DNA of 64,000 nucleotides from Streptomyces sindenensis (GTDB lineage Bacteria; Actinomycetota; Actinomycetes; Streptomycetales; Streptomycetaceae). Numbering within the stretch: the stretch's first letter is position 1; each line of letters begins with the position of its first letter. A program made the translations under genes and the position numbers. The notes beneath the pieces are model-generated. The model saw only the letters and a list, made by a program, of their open reading frames with translations, ran no database searches and had not been told where the DNA came from. Below are positions 53,693-62,738 of the stretch, piece after piece. The stretch spans positions 1 to 64,000 of the forward strand of contig NZ_BMSG01000003.1 in the NCBI RefSeq assembly GCF_014649035.1, given 5' to 3'.

Positions 53693-53730
53693 ATTTCTCA
53701 AGCGTGACCCATTTGTTTCGCCCAAGTTAA
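53693..53730 (-). promoter_or_regulatory. GlnR-type box upstream of glnA
   Basis: On the minus strand the half-sites TTAAC, GAAAC, GTCAC and GAAAT begin exactly 11 bases apart, the same layout as at glnII. This matches, from memory, the well-studied GlnR operator of the S. coelicolor glnA promoter. Confidence 0.85.
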
Positions 53731-53829
53731 CCGGGCCGGTGGTGAGCGGCATCTCAGCGGCGGTCTCCGCGCGGCTGTCTCCGTGCCCCGCCCGGCCGGG
53801 CCCAAACCCGGGCGCAGTACCGTGGACGG

Positions 53830-54297
53830 GTGGACAACAGGCAAGCAATCGGATCGTGGCTCTCGGGGCCCCGCGCGGCCGCCGAGGAGATGGGCGCCGA
53901 CTTCGGCTACCGGGGCAAGGGCCTCGGGCTGCCCGAGGAGGGGCCCGGCTCGATCGCGCCGCTGGGCCGGCGCTTCGGAGCCATCTTCATCGACTGGACC
54001 CTCTGCATGCTGATCGCATACGGGCTGTTCGCTCGCGGTGACCAGCAGGCGGCGGGCAACTGGGCGCTCGGGATCTTCCTCGTGATGAGCCTGCTGACCG
54101 TCGGCACCATCGGCTGCACCCCCGGGAAGCGGCTGCTGGGCGTGCGCGTGGTCGCCCAGGACGGCGGGCGGCTCGGGTTCGTGCGCGTGGCCGTGCGCAC
54201 CGTGCTGCTCCTGCTCGTCATCCCCGCGCTGGTCTGGGACCGCGACGGGCGTGGGCTGCACGACCGGCTGTCGCGGTCCGTTCAGATCCGGATGTGA
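53830..54297 (+). CDS. RDD-family membrane protein
   Basis: 155 residues from GTG 53830. The family motif is recognisable in LGRRFGAIFIDWTLCMLIAY (Arg, then the Asp-Trp pair) near residues 45-64, with further helices at LGIFLVMSLLTVGTIG and VRTVLLLLVIPALVW. GCTPGKRLLGVRVV is a second family hallmark. Function unknown, possibly transport. It is divergent from glnA, as in other Streptomyces. Confidence 0.85.
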   Translation: MDNRQAIGSWLSGPRAAAEEMGADFGYRGKGLGLPEEGPGSIAPLGRRFGAIFIDWTLCMLIAYGLFARGDQQAAGNWALGIFLVMSLLTVGTIGCTPGKRLLGVRVVAQDGGRLGFVRVAVRTVLLLLVIPALVWDRDGRGLHDRLSRSVQIRM

Positions 54298-54302
54298 CCT
54301 CT

Positions 54303-54403
54303 CCGTACGGAGACGAGGACCTCTTCCGTACGGACACGAGGGCCTCTTCCGTACGGAGACGTGGACCTCTTCCGTACGGCCACGAGGGGCCTCTTCCGTA
54401 CGG
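54303..54403. repeat. Tandem repeat, five units of 23-24 bp with CCGTACGG palindromes
   Basis: The palindrome CCGTACGG recurs at 54303, 54326, 54349, 54372 and 54396, that is every 23 bp (last step 24). Between palindromes the sequence is of the type AGACGAGGACCTCTT. It fills the space between the RDD gene and a bidirectional terminator. Confidence 0.88.
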
Positions 54404-54412
54404 GCATGGGAA

Positions 54413-54454
54413 ACGGGGTGGCCCCGGACCGGTGAAGGTCCGGGGCCACCCCGT
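54413..54454. terminator. 18-bp bidirectional hairpin terminator
   Basis: Bases 54413-54430 and 54437-54454 are perfect inverted repeats around the loop GGTGAA, between the convergent RDD and DUF4191 genes. Confidence 0.88.
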
Positions 54455-54479
54455 CGTGTACGTACGTCGGCCGCAGCCG

Positions 54480-55187
54480 TCAGCGCATCTTTCCGCCGCG
54501 CGGCATCCGCATGCCCTTCGGCATCGGGCCCTTCGGCAGCGGCATGTTGCTCATGAGGTCGCCCATCGCGCGCAGCCGGTCGTTGGTGGTGGTCACCTGC
54601 GGGCCGGTCAGGACGCGGGGGAGCTTCAGCATCTTGGTGCGGACCTTCTTCAGGGGCACCTGACCCTCGCCGTTGCCGACGATGATGTCGTGCACCGGCA
54701 CGTCCACCACGATGCGGGCCATCTTCTTCTTCTCGGCCGCCAGCAGGCCCTTCACCCGGTTCGGGTTGCCCTCGGCCACCAGCACGATGCCGGCCTTGCC
54801 GACCGCCCGGTGGACGACGTCCTGGCTGCGGTTCATCGCCACCGCGGGGGTGGTCGTCCAGCCGCGTCCGATCCGGTCCAGGACGGCGGCCGCCGCTCCG
54901 GGCTGGCCCTCCATCTGGCCGAAGGCCGCCCGCTCCGCGCGCCGGCCGAAGACGATCGCCATCGCGAGGACGGCCAGGACGAAGCCCAGGATGCCCAGAT
55001 AGACCGGGTGGCCGATCGCGAAGCCGATGCCGAGGAGGACACCGAACGTGACGATTCCGACACCCGCGACGACAAGACCGATCTTGCTGTCGGTCCGCCT
55101 GGTCATCTTGTAGGTCAGGGCGATCTGCTTGAGTCGCCCCGCGTTCTCGGCGCTGTCCGCGCCTTCAGTTTTTGCCTTCCTCGCCAT
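54480..55187 (-). CDS. DUF4191-family integral membrane protein
   Basis: 235 residues from ATG 55187. The N-terminal charged segment (KAKTEGADSAENAGRLKQIA) is followed by two close membrane helices (IGLVVAGVGIVTFGVLLGIG and VYLGILGFVLAVLAMAIVFG), then a cytosolic domain with AVGKAGIVLVAEGNPNRVKG and a Met/Pro/Lys-rich tail. This is the conserved actinobacterial family found beside lipA, with unknown function. Confidence 0.83.
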   Translation of the reverse strand: MARKAKTEGADSAENAGRLKQIALTYKMTRRTDSKIGLVVAGVGIVTFGVLLGIGFAIGHPVYLGILGFVLAVLAMAIVFGRRAERAAFGQMEGQPGAAAAVLDRIGRGWTTTPAVAMNRSQDVVHRAVGKAGIVLVAEGNPNRVKGLLAAEKKKMARIVVDVPVHDIIVGNGEGQVPLKKVRTKMLKLPRVLTGPQVTTTNDRLRAMGDLMSNMPLPKGPMPKGMRMPRGGKMR

Positions 55188-55288
55188 GTACTGAAGTTTA
55201 CGTGGCGAGGGGGCGACCCAGGAACGTGGGAGCGGTCCCGGTACGTGTGAGCGGTCCGGGGACGGGTCCGGGTCCGGGGAAGCGCGGC

Positions 55289-55489
55289 CTAGGAACGGTC
55301 GCCGGCCACCGCGTCCAGGACGTGCTGGGCCTCCACCCGGTCCTTGGCGCGGCGGCGGTCCTCCAGGACGGCCGTCCAGGCGTTGCGGCGGGCGGTGCGC
55401 TGGCCGCCGCTCAGCAGCAGCGACTCGACGGCGCGCAGGGCGGTGGTGACGGACGGAAGTGCGTGGGCGCGGACCGGTGCGGCCTGCAT
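55289..55489 (-). CDS. Small conserved hypothetical protein (66 aa)
   Basis: From ATG 55489 with GGGGGAAC upstream. The sequence MQAAPVRAHALPSVTTALRA then continues with an Arg-rich helix (RTARRNAWTAVLEDRRRAKD). From memory, a gene of this kind sits between the DUF4191 gene and lipA in S. coelicolor. No function is known. Bases 55490-55758, between this gene and lipA, hold nothing else I can support. Confidence 0.6.
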   Translation of the reverse strand: MQAAPVRAHALPSVTTALRAVESLLLSGGQRTARRNAWTAVLEDRRRAKDRVEAQHVLDAVAGDRS

Positions 55490-55758
55490 CGTGGTGTTCC
55501 CCCTCGGAATGGATGCGCCCGGTGGCGCGGATGAGCGTGGGAAGCGGTGACGGCGGCGGCTGCTGGGGTCGCTGCCGCACATGTACCCAGGGTCACTGCT
55601 CGGTGTTACCAGCGCGTGACCGGGCGGTCAAACACCAATGAAGCCCTGATTCCGGTGGAGCGCACGCCGAAGCGGTCCGTACGCGTCCCTCACCTGCGGG
55701 GAGCGCACGGACCGCTTCGGTCATGCGGTGGGGGCGTGGTGGTCGCTCGTGAGCGGAT

Positions 55759-56736
55759 TCACACGGCCGGCGCGGCCGGGACGGCCTGGGCGGCGACACC
55801 GCGGGCGTCCATCGCCTGCTGGAAGAGACGCCCCGCGCGGTACGAGGACCGCACCAGCGGGCCCGACATCACGCCGGAGTAGCCGATCGCGTCGGCCTCG
55901 TCCTTCAGCTCGACGAACTCGTGCGGCTTCACCCAGCGCTCGACGGGGTGGTGCCGTACGGAGGGGCGGAGGTACTGCGTGATCGTGATGAGCTCGCAAC
56001 CCGCGTCGTACAGGTCCTGGAGCGCCTCGCTGACTTCCTCGCGGGTCTCGCCCATGCCGAGGATCAGGTTCGACTTGGTCACCAGGCCGGCCTCGCGGGC
56101 CCGGGTGATGACCTCCAGGGAACGCTCGTAACGGAAACCGGGGCGGATCCGCTTGAAGATCCGCGGCACCGTCTCGACGTTGTGCGCGAGCACCTCGGGG
56201 CGTGAGGAGAAGACCTCGGCGAGCTGCTCGGGCTCCGCGTTGAAGTCGGGGATCAGCAGCTCGACCTTGGTCGCGCCGGCCTCCCGCTCCGCGGTGAGCG
56301 TGTGGATCTGGCGGACGGTCTCCGCGTACAGCCAGGCGCCGCCGTCCTCCAGGTCGTCGCGGGCGACGCCGGTGATGGTGGCGTAGTTCAGGTCCATCGT
56401 GACGACGGACTCGCCGACGCGGCGCGGCTCGTCACGGTCCAGCGCCTGCGGCTTGCCCGTGTCGATCTGGCAGAAGTCGCAGCGCCGGGTGCACTGGTCG
56501 CCGCCGATGAGGAAGGTGGCCTCGCGGTCCTCCCAGCACTCGAAGATGTTGGGACAGCCCGCCTCCTGGCAGACCGTGTGCAGGCCCTCACCCTTCACCA
56601 GCTGCTGGAGCTGCTTGTACTCGGGGCCCATCTTCGCCCGCGTTTTGATCCACTCGGGCTTGCGCTCGATGGGGGTCTGGCTGTTCCGGACCTCCAGGCG
56701 CAGCATCTTGCGCCCGTCGGGTGCGACAGCGGACAC
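55759..56736 (-). CDS. lipA: Lipoyl synthase
   Basis: 325 residues from GTG 56736, chosen for the AAAGGGGAG site upstream; an ATG at 56838 would add 34 residues of unlikely composition. Both iron-sulfur motifs are present: the auxiliary cluster [12 protein letters not shown] and the radical-[11 protein letters not shown], plus the C-terminal Ser in the [10 protein letters not shown] region. The enzyme inserts two sulfur atoms into protein-bound octanoate to make lipoate for pyruvate and 2-oxoglutarate dehydrogenases and the glycine cleavage system. It lies downstream of lipB on the same strand. Confidence 0.97.
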   Translation of the reverse strand: MSAVAPDGRKMLRLEVRNSQTPIERKPEWIKTRAKMGPEYKQLQQLVKGEGLHTVCQEAGCPNIFECWEDREATFLIGGDQCTRRCDFCQIDTGKPQALDRDEPRRVGESVVTMDLNYATITGVARDDLEDGGAWLYAETVRQIHTLTAEREAGATKVELLIPDFNAEPEQLAEVFSSRPEVLAHNVETVPRIFKRIRPGFRYERSLEVITRAREAGLVTKSNLILGMGETREEVSEALQDLYDAGCELITITQYLRPSVRHHPVERWVKPHEFVELKDEADAIGYSGVMSGPLVRSSYRAGRLFQQAMDARGVAAQAVPAAPAV

Positions 56737-57015
56737 TCCGGCTCCCCTTTGCTCTCTGCTGCGTTGGATTCGCGTCGGGTTCGCGTGGGATGCGCGAGCG
56801 ATGCGCGAGGGATTCACTTTGGATTCTTCGGCGAACACCAGGGTACGCCCCTACATCGAACGGCCTTACGTCTGGCCAACCTGCGGCCGACGGGGCCTAT
56901 TCCCCGGACGGCCTACTGGTCGGTAGGGCCCGTGGTTCCCCGGCCGATGGTGATGGCCGGGCCACCGGTCGGTACGGCCGTGGCTCCCCGGGCGGGACCG
57001 TACGGCCGCGGTTCC

Positions 57016-57852
57016 TCACGCCGGCGCCGGGGCCGAGGCCTGCGGCGCCTGGGCCGGGGCCTGCGGCCGCTCGATCTCGCGCGGTGCGAGATCCGCGTTC
57101 TCCAGGATGTCCCGCAGGTGCCCCTCGATGACCGGCAGCACCTCCTCGATCGTGATCTCCCGCCCCAGCTCGTTCGAGAGGGACGTGACCCCGGCGTCCC
57201 GGATGCCGCACGGGACGATCCGGTCGAACCAGGTGTTGTCCGGGTTCACGTTGAGCGCGAAGCCGTGCATCGTGACGCCCTTGGCGACCCGGATGCCGAT
57301 CGCGGCCAGCTTGCGGTCCTCGCGGCGCTGGCCCGCGTTGGACGGGGCGTACTCCGGACCGTTCAGCCGGGGGTCGAACTCCTCGTCCTGGAGCCTCGGG
57401 TCGAAGTCCAGCGACAGCCCGCCCAGCGCCTGGCGCTGCTCGATCGGGTCGCCGAGCACCCAGACGCCGCTGCGGCCCTCCACCCGGGAGGTCTCCACGC
57501 CGAATTCCGCGGCCGTGCGGATCAGCGCGTCCTCCAGCCGGCGCACATGGGCGACCACGTCGACCGGGCGCGGCAGCTTCTGGATCGGGTAGCCGACGAG
57601 CTGGCCAGGACCGTGCCAGGTGATCTTCCCGCCCCGGTCCACGTCGATGACGGGGGTGCCGTCCAGCGGACGCTCGTTGTCCGCCGTGCGGCGACCCGCG
57701 GTGTAGACGGGCGGGTGTTCCAGGAGCAGACAGGTGTCCGGCACCCGGTCCTCGAACCGGTCCGCATGCACCTCGCGCTGCTTCTGCCAGGCCTCCGTGT
57801 ACTCGACGGCCTGTTCGCCGAAGCCCAGACGGACGAACCGCAGCTCGCTCAC
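57016..57852 (-). CDS. lipB: Octanoyltransferase
   Basis: 278 residues from GTG 57852, with GAGGGAGG upstream. The family's [13 protein letters not shown], the catalytic Cys in IVPCGIRD and the Lys in KLAAIGIRV are intact. It moves octanoyl groups from acyl carrier protein to lipoyl domains, the step before LipA. An acidic insertion before the catalytic region ([18 protein letters not shown]) and a Pro/Ala/Gln-rich tail are seen, as in other Streptomyces LipB. Confidence 0.96.
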   Translation of the reverse strand: MSELRFVRLGFGEQAVEYTEAWQKQREVHADRFEDRVPDTCLLLEHPPVYTAGRRTADNERPLDGTPVIDVDRGGKITWHGPGQLVGYPIQKLPRPVDVVAHVRRLEDALIRTAAEFGVETSRVEGRSGVWVLGDPIEQRQALGGLSLDFDPRLQDEEFDPRLNGPEYAPSNAGQRREDRKLAAIGIRVAKGVTMHGFALNVNPDNTWFDRIVPCGIRDAGVTSLSNELGREITIEEVLPVIEGHLRDILENADLAPREIERPQAPAQAPQASAPAPA

Positions 57853-57990
57853 CGATGCCTCCCTCTGTGGGCCCCGCAGGCCCGGAGGGGTGTCCCCGGG
57901 ATGACGGTGCCCTGCACTGATCGCGCCCGCATCCACTGTACGACCGTCGCCCGAACAGCCCACTGGCAGGTGGAACGGCCACCTCAAGGG

Positions 57991-58106
57991 CCCCCGGTCG
58001 CGCCCGTGCGAGCCCCCCGGTCGCGCCCGTGCGAGCCCGTCGGCCGCGCCCGTGCGGAGCCCCCCGGTCGCGCCCGTACGAGCCCGCCGGCCGCGCCTGT
58101 ACGGGC
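57991..58106. repeat. Tandem repeat, five units of about 22-24 bp
   Basis: Units of the type CCCCCGGTCGCGCCCGTGCG with AG or GAG endings begin near 57991, 58013, 58035, 58060 and 58083; alternate copies carry GGCCGC in place of GGTCGC. The array sits in the 428-bp gene-free space 57853-58280 between the divergent lipB and regulator genes. The rest of that space holds only the regulator's upstream region, with no promoter I can name. Confidence 0.75.
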
Positions 58107-58280
58107 CCGGCGCTCGCGCACTCATGTGTCGGGCGTTTCCGTCAGCTCCGTCCGGAATCCTCACACGATCGGATGAACATGGAGCAAAGGGCGGCAGTGG
58201 CCGCCCCGGTGGCCGCTAAATTCGCGCCGTTCCCATGAGGGCTGCCCGGCCGGCCCCGAAGGCAGGAGACCGTACAGCTG

Positions 58281-59957
58281 ATGTCGGAACGACCCTCGCA
58301 GCGCACGCCCAACCGCCGACTCGCCTCACTCATCGCGGAAGCCGGGTTCTCCCACGCGGGCCTCGCCCGCCGGGTCGATCAGCTCGGCCTCGAACACGGC
58401 CTCGACCTGCGGTACGACAAGACCTCCGTCACCCGCTGGCTGCGGGGGCAGCAGCCGCGCGGCACCACCCCGGCGCTGATCGCCGAGGTGTTCACCCGGC
58501 GGCTCGGACGGCGGCTCTCCGCCCAGGACCTCGGGCTCGACGCCTGCGCGCCCGTCTACGCGGGCCTGGAGTTCGCGGCCACCCCCGCCGAGGCCGTCGA
58601 CATCGTCAGCGGCCTCTGGCGCAAGGACTCCGGTACGCACACGGAGCTGCGCAAGATCGCCTTCACGCCCGCCGGGCTCGTCGTCCCCAGCCGCGACTGG
58701 CTGATCGGCCGGGCCGACGAATGGGTGGCCCGGGACGGCGGGGCCGCCCGCCGCACCGGGGGAGAGGCCGGGATCCCCGCGCCCGGGCGCATGGACCCGG
58801 GGCGTACCGGCTCCGGACGCACGGACTCCGGACGTACCGGCTCCGGACGTACCGACTCCGGGCGTACGGACGGGTCGCTGCGCACCGAGCCCCGGAACCT
58901 GCCGCGCCCGCCCGCCGGACCGCAGCGGCCCACACCGTCCGGGCCCGCAGCCACGCACCCGCCCGCGACGCACCCGCCCGCCGCCGGGACGCACCCCGGG
59001 GGCGGGGCGCTTCCCGTGGTCCCGCGCCAGCGCCAGACCGACCGCGGCCCCGGCCAGCGGGTCGGCACCGGGGACATCGCCGCGCTGCGCTCGGTCGGCG
59101 AGCTCTTCCGCACCCTCGACCACGCCTACGGCGGGGGGCACGCGCGGCAGGCCCTCGTGCGGTATCTGGAGCACGAGGCCGAGCCGATGCTCCGGGGCAC
59201 CTACGGCGAGGCCACCGGGCGGCGGTTGTTCGCCGCGGTGGCCGATCTGACCCGGCTGGCCGGCTGGACCTCGTACGACATCGCCGCCCACGGCCTCGCC
59301 CAGCGGTACTTCGTCCAGTCGCTCCGGCTCGCCCAGGCCGCCGGGGACCGCGGTTACGGCGCCTATGTGCTGCTCACCATGAGCCGGCAGGCCATCTACC
59401 TCGGGCACGGCAGGGAAGCCGTCCAGCTCGCCCGCGTCGCCCAGCAGGGCATCGGCGCGGCCGCCCCGCCGCTCGTCCAGGCGCTGCTGCACGCGGTCGA
59501 GGCGCGCGGGCACGCGGTGCTCGGCGAGGCCCGCTCCTGCACCGCCGCCCTGACCCGCGCCGAACACGCCCTGGAGACCGCGCGCCCCGGCGACGAGGTG
59601 CCGCACTGGGCCCGCACCTTCGACGAGGCGCAGCTCGCCGACGAGCTGGGCCACTGCCACCGCGACCTCCAGCAGTACCGGGCCGCCGCCCAGCACGCCG
59701 AGCGGTCGCTCGCGCTGCGCGCCCCGGCGTACGCCCGGAGCAGGCTGTTCTGCCAGGTGGTCCTCGCCTCGGCCCGCCTCGGCCTCGGCGAGCTGGAGCA
59801 GGCCTGCCAGCTCGGTGCGGAGGCGGCCCAGCAGGCGGCCGAGATGCGCTCGGTGCGCGCCACGGAGTACGTCCGCGCCTTCGAGCGCAGCCTGGAGCCC
59901 TACCGGGACGCGGTCGCCGTACGCGGCTACCGCGACCGGATCGCGGCTCTCGGCTGA
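58281..59957 (+). CDS. Streptomyces developmental-type regulator (NsdA-like, helix-turn-helix plus TPR)
   Basis: 558 residues from ATG 58281. The N-terminal ~110 residues form a HTH-like domain (RRLASLIAEAGFSHAGLARR; TSVTRWLRGQQPRGTTP). A long disordered linker follows (residues ~165-250) containing five 15-bp DNA repeats that encode GRTGS/GRTDS units. The C-terminal ~290 residues are TPR-like helices (RGYGAYVLLTMSRQAIYLGH). The layout resembles NsdA-type negative regulators of development and antibiotics; it is a paralogue-level resemblance, not proof of the same role. Confidence 0.75.
   Translation: MSERPSQRTPNRRLASLIAEAGFSHAGLARRVDQLGLEHGLDLRYDKTSVTRWLRGQQPRGTTPALIAEVFTRRLGRRLSAQDLGLDACAPVYAGLEFAATPAEAVDIVSGLWRKDSGTHTELRKIAFTPAGLVVPSRDWLIGRADEWVARDGGAARRTGGEAGIPAPGRMDPGRTGSGRTDSGRTGSGRTDSGRTDGSLRTEPRNLPRPPAGPQRPTPSGPAATHPPATHPPAAGTHPGGGALPVVPRQRQTDRGPGQRVGTGDIAALRSVGELFRTLDHAYGGGHARQALVRYLEHEAEPMLRGTYGEATGRRLFAAVADLTRLAGWTSYDIAAHGLAQRYFVQSLRLAQAAGDRGYGAYVLLTMSRQAIYLGHGREAVQLARVAQQGIGAAAPPLVQALLHAVEARGHAVLGEARSCTAALTRAEHALETARPGDEVPHWARTFDEAQLADELGHCHRDLQQYRAAAQHAERSLALRAPAYARSRLFCQVVLASARLGLGELEQACQLGAEAAQQAAEMRSVRATEYVRAFERSLEPYRDAVAVRGYRDRIAALG
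58801..58875 (+). repeat. In-gene 15-bp tandem repeat
   Basis: Five 15-bp units (58801, 58816, 58831, 58846, 58861) of the type GGACGTACCGGCTCC encode GRT[G/D]S pentapeptides in the regulator's linker. Length changes by whole units would keep the frame. Confidence 0.85.
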
Positions 59958-60082
59958 ACCCCGCGGCGACCGGGCGGGACGAGCGACACGGGCCCGGGCC
60001 CCGTACGCCCTCCGGTCCGCGTCACGCCGCCTCCGGCAGCCGCGGGCTCCGGCGGCCTGGCGCAGGTGCCCTTCGCCCGGCC

Positions 60083-61531
60083 TCACGCCGCCCGGGGCAG
60101 GCTCCCCTCGTACGCGCCCGGCACGCCCAGGTCCGTGAGGATCGCCTCCGCCGCCCGGCGGCCCGAGTGCAGCGCGCCCTGGACCGTGCTCGTGTCGCGG
60201 TGGTCGCCGCACACGTACAGCCCGGCCAGCACCCGCACCGGGCGGCGCGGATCGTGCGGGGCCTCCATCGCGGGCACCGCCTCCGGGTCGTGATGGGCCG
60301 CCAGCAGCTCCCAGTCGTCCGTGGCGATCCCGTACAGTGCCGCCAGATGCGCCCGCACCGAGCGGTCCAGGTCAGGCGGCGGGGTCCCGAGCACCGTCGA
60401 GGTGATCAGCGCCCGGCCCCGGGGCGCGCGCGAGGGGTCGACCTCGCTCATCACCGAGGTGTACGCCACCGGGCCCGACCGGTCGCCGTCCAGCACCAGC
60501 GACCTGCCCGTGGGCGGCGCGACGGGCGCGGTGTGGTGAAGGACCGTCACCGGGCGGAAGGACGGCACCCGCAGCCCGGGCAGCAGCTCGGCCGCGGCCC
60601 CCGCCCCGGTCGCCAGCAGCAGGGAGCGGCACCCCAGTTCACCGTGCTCCTTGGTGCGTACGGAGGTGATGTCCGCGGCCGTCACGTGTACCCCGGTCCG
60701 GACCGTGCCCGGCGGCAGCGCCGCCGCCAGCAGCTCCGGCAGCGCGGCCGATCCGCCCGCCGGTACGCACAGGCCGCCCCGCGCGTAGTCCCGCAGCGCC
60801 AGATCGGCGGACCGGCTCGACGTGGTGAGGGCCGGGTCGCTGAGCAGCGCGGCGAGCAACGGGCGCAGGATGCCCTCCACCGTACGGCCGGGCAGCCCGA
60901 CACCGGCCAGGGCCTCGGCGGCGAGACGCTCCGGGCGGGCCAGCAGCCGGGCCTCCGGCGTGAGGGCCAGCCGGTGCAGCGCCGCGCCCAGCCGGGCCCG
61001 GTCGATCGCGCCGGTCACCACGCCGCCCCGGCCGCCACCGCGCCCCGGAGCGCCGGGCTCGTGCCCGTACACGCCCTGCGCCGAACCGGCCGCCCCGGAA
61101 ACAGGAGCCCCTAAAGCCCCGGAAGCCGCATAGCCCCGCAGCGTGCGGGGCGTACGCGGAGTGCGATGGACCCAGGGGGCGCTCGATCGGGTGCGTGCCG
61201 ACCTGAGTGCGCCCCTCGCGCTCCGTATGTCACCGGTGAGATGGCGGCGCCCCTCGCTGTGCACCAGGACCCCCGGCGCGAACTCCCGCAACTCCGGGGC
61301 GCCCAGCCCCGGAGTGCCGGTCAGCTCGGGCCAGGAGGTGCAGAGCAGCGGGCCGAGGCGGTCGAGCCGGAACCCGTCCACCTCGTCGGTGACGAGCCGC
61401 CCGCCCACCCGGGGCTCGGCCTCCAGAACACGGACGCCGAGCCCTGCCCCGGTCAGCAGATGGGCCGCTGACAGGCCGGCTATTCCGGCCCCGATGATGA
61501 TCACGTCTGCGTGATGTGCCGTGCTGCGCAC
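60083..61531 (-). CDS. FAD-dependent amine-oxidase/protoporphyrinogen-oxidase-like protein
   Basis: 482 residues from GTG 61531, with GGGGAGGGG upstream. The dinucleotide-binding motif DVIIIGAGIAGLSAAHLL is at the N-terminus, and EAEPRVGGRLVTDEVDGFRLDRL follows (the two halves of the FAD site). The C-terminal LYVCGDHRDTSTVQGALHSG is the usual FAD-closing motif of the family. A Gly/Ala-rich insertion lies near residues 130-175. The substrate is not known; heme biosynthesis is unlikely without neighbours of that pathway. Confidence 0.85.
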   Translation of the reverse strand: MRSTAHHADVIIIGAGIAGLSAAHLLTGAGLGVRVLEAEPRVGGRLVTDEVDGFRLDRLGPLLCTSWPELTGTPGLGAPELREFAPGVLVHSEGRRHLTGDIRSARGALRSARTRSSAPWVHRTPRTPRTLRGYAASGALGAPVSGAAGSAQGVYGHEPGAPGRGGGRGGVVTGAIDRARLGAALHRLALTPEARLLARPERLAAEALAGVGLPGRTVEGILRPLLAALLSDPALTTSSRSADLALRDYARGGLCVPAGGSAALPELLAAALPPGTVRTGVHVTAADITSVRTKEHGELGCRSLLLATGAGAAAELLPGLRVPSFRPVTVLHHTAPVAPPTGRSLVLDGDRSGPVAYTSVMSEVDPSRAPRGRALITSTVLGTPPPDLDRSVRAHLAALYGIATDDWELLAAHHDPEAVPAMEAPHDPRRPVRVLAGLYVCGDHRDTSTVQGALHSGRRAAEAILTDLGVPGAYEGSLPRAA

Positions 61532-61776
61532 GTGCCCCTCCCCGAGTCGGTGCGACTGGTGGGGGGTTCTTGCCCCCAACAGGTCCCCGGAAAGCCGGAG
61601 TTCGCATCGAGGCTAGGAGGATGGCTGATACTGGGTCAGACGCGCGCCGGGGAGCACCGGGGCACGGGGTCGCACACGCGGTCCGAGCGTGCGCAGGACG
61701 GCCCCGGGCGCTCGCACACGCCCTGCCCCGCCCGGCCCGGAAGGAACGCCACCCCCCGGACGGCTACGCGCCCGGC

Positions 61777-62676
61777 TCAGCGCAGTGCGGCGCGGATCGC
61801 CCCGTCGATGTCGGGGAAGGCGAACGAGAAGCCGGAGTCCAGCAGTTTCGCAGGGATCACCCGCTGACTGCCCAGCACGTCCTCCGCGAACTCCCCGAGC
61901 ACCAGCTTCAGGGCGGGCGCCGGCGCGGGGAACAGCGTCGGGCGGCGCAGCACCCGGCCCATCGCGGCGGTCACCTCGGCGTTGGTGACCGGCTTCGGCC
62001 CGGTCAGGTTCACCGGCCCGGCCAGCGACTCCGTGTCCAGGATGTGGCGCAGCGCCGCGACATGGTCGTGCAGGGCGATGAAGCTCCAGTACTGGCGGCC
62101 GTTGCCCAGCTTCCCGCCGAGACCCGCCCTGAACAGCGGGAAGAGCCGTCCCCAGGCGCCGCCCTCGCGCCCGACGACCAGTCCGGTCCGGGCGTGCACG
62201 GTGCGCACCCCCGCCTCCTCGGCGGCGGCGGTGGCCGCCTCCCACTCCTCGCAGACCGACGGCAGGAACCCTTCCCCGGGCGGCGCGCTCTCGTCCACCG
62301 GGGAGCTCCCGGTGTCGCCGTAGAAACCGATGGCGGACCCGGAGAGCAGGACCCGGGGCGGGGTGTCGAGCGAGGCGACCGCCTCGGAGACGGCGGCGGT
62401 CCCCAGGACCCGGCTGTCCCGGATCTCCCGCTTGTACGCCTCGGTCCAGCGGTGGTCGCCCACCCCGGCCCCGGCCAGGTGCACGATCGCGTCGCAGCCG
62501 ACGAGGCCGGCCACATCCACGTAGCCCCGCCGGGGGTCCCACTCGACCTCGTCGCCCGCTCTGGCGGGCCGGCGCACCAGGCGGGCCACCTCGTGCCCGT
62601 CGGCGCGCAGCGAGCGCACCAGCGCCGCTCCGATGAGTCCGGACGATCCGCTGACGGCGATACGGGAGCTCGGCAT
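61777..62676 (-). CDS. TIGR01777-family NAD(P)-dependent epimerase-like protein
   Basis: 299 residues from ATG 62676. The Rossmann motif IAVSGSSGLIGAALVRSL, then AIVHLAGAGVGDHRWTE, GSAIGFYGDTGSSPVDESAP and a C-terminal DUF1731-type tail (LGEFAEDVLGSQRVIPAKL) define the family (cell-division-inhibitor SulA-like by old annotation). The reaction is unknown. It is divergent from a GNAT gene, 62 bp away. Confidence 0.9.
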   Translation of the reverse strand: MPSSRIAVSGSSGLIGAALVRSLRADGHEVARLVRRPARAGDEVEWDPRRGYVDVAGLVGCDAIVHLAGAGVGDHRWTEAYKREIRDSRVLGTAAVSEAVASLDTPPRVLLSGSAIGFYGDTGSSPVDESAPPGEGFLPSVCEEWEAATAAAEEAGVRTVHARTGLVVGREGGAWGRLFPLFRAGLGGKLGNGRQYWSFIALHDHVAALRHILDTESLAGPVNLTGPKPVTNAEVTAAMGRVLRRPTLFPAPAPALKLVLGEFAEDVLGSQRVIPAKLLDSGFSFAFPDIDGAIRAALR

Positions 62677-62738
62677 GGGCCCATCCTGCCCCATCAAACG
62701 CCTCGAACACGGGGAACCCCCCGTGACACAGTGACCCC

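Noticed and set aside
54303..54403. CRISPR array or phage attachment site
   Set aside because: Short degenerate tandem units without spacers, integrase or tRNA nearby.
55759..56838. Longer lipA starting at ATG 56838
   Set aside because: The extra 34 residues are Ser/Arg-rich and unlike the family, while GTG 56736 has a strong ribosome site.
57853..58164. N-terminal extension of lipB through the tandem repeat
   Set aside because: The extension is translated repeat sequence; GTG 57852 has GAGGGAGG upstream and matches the family start.
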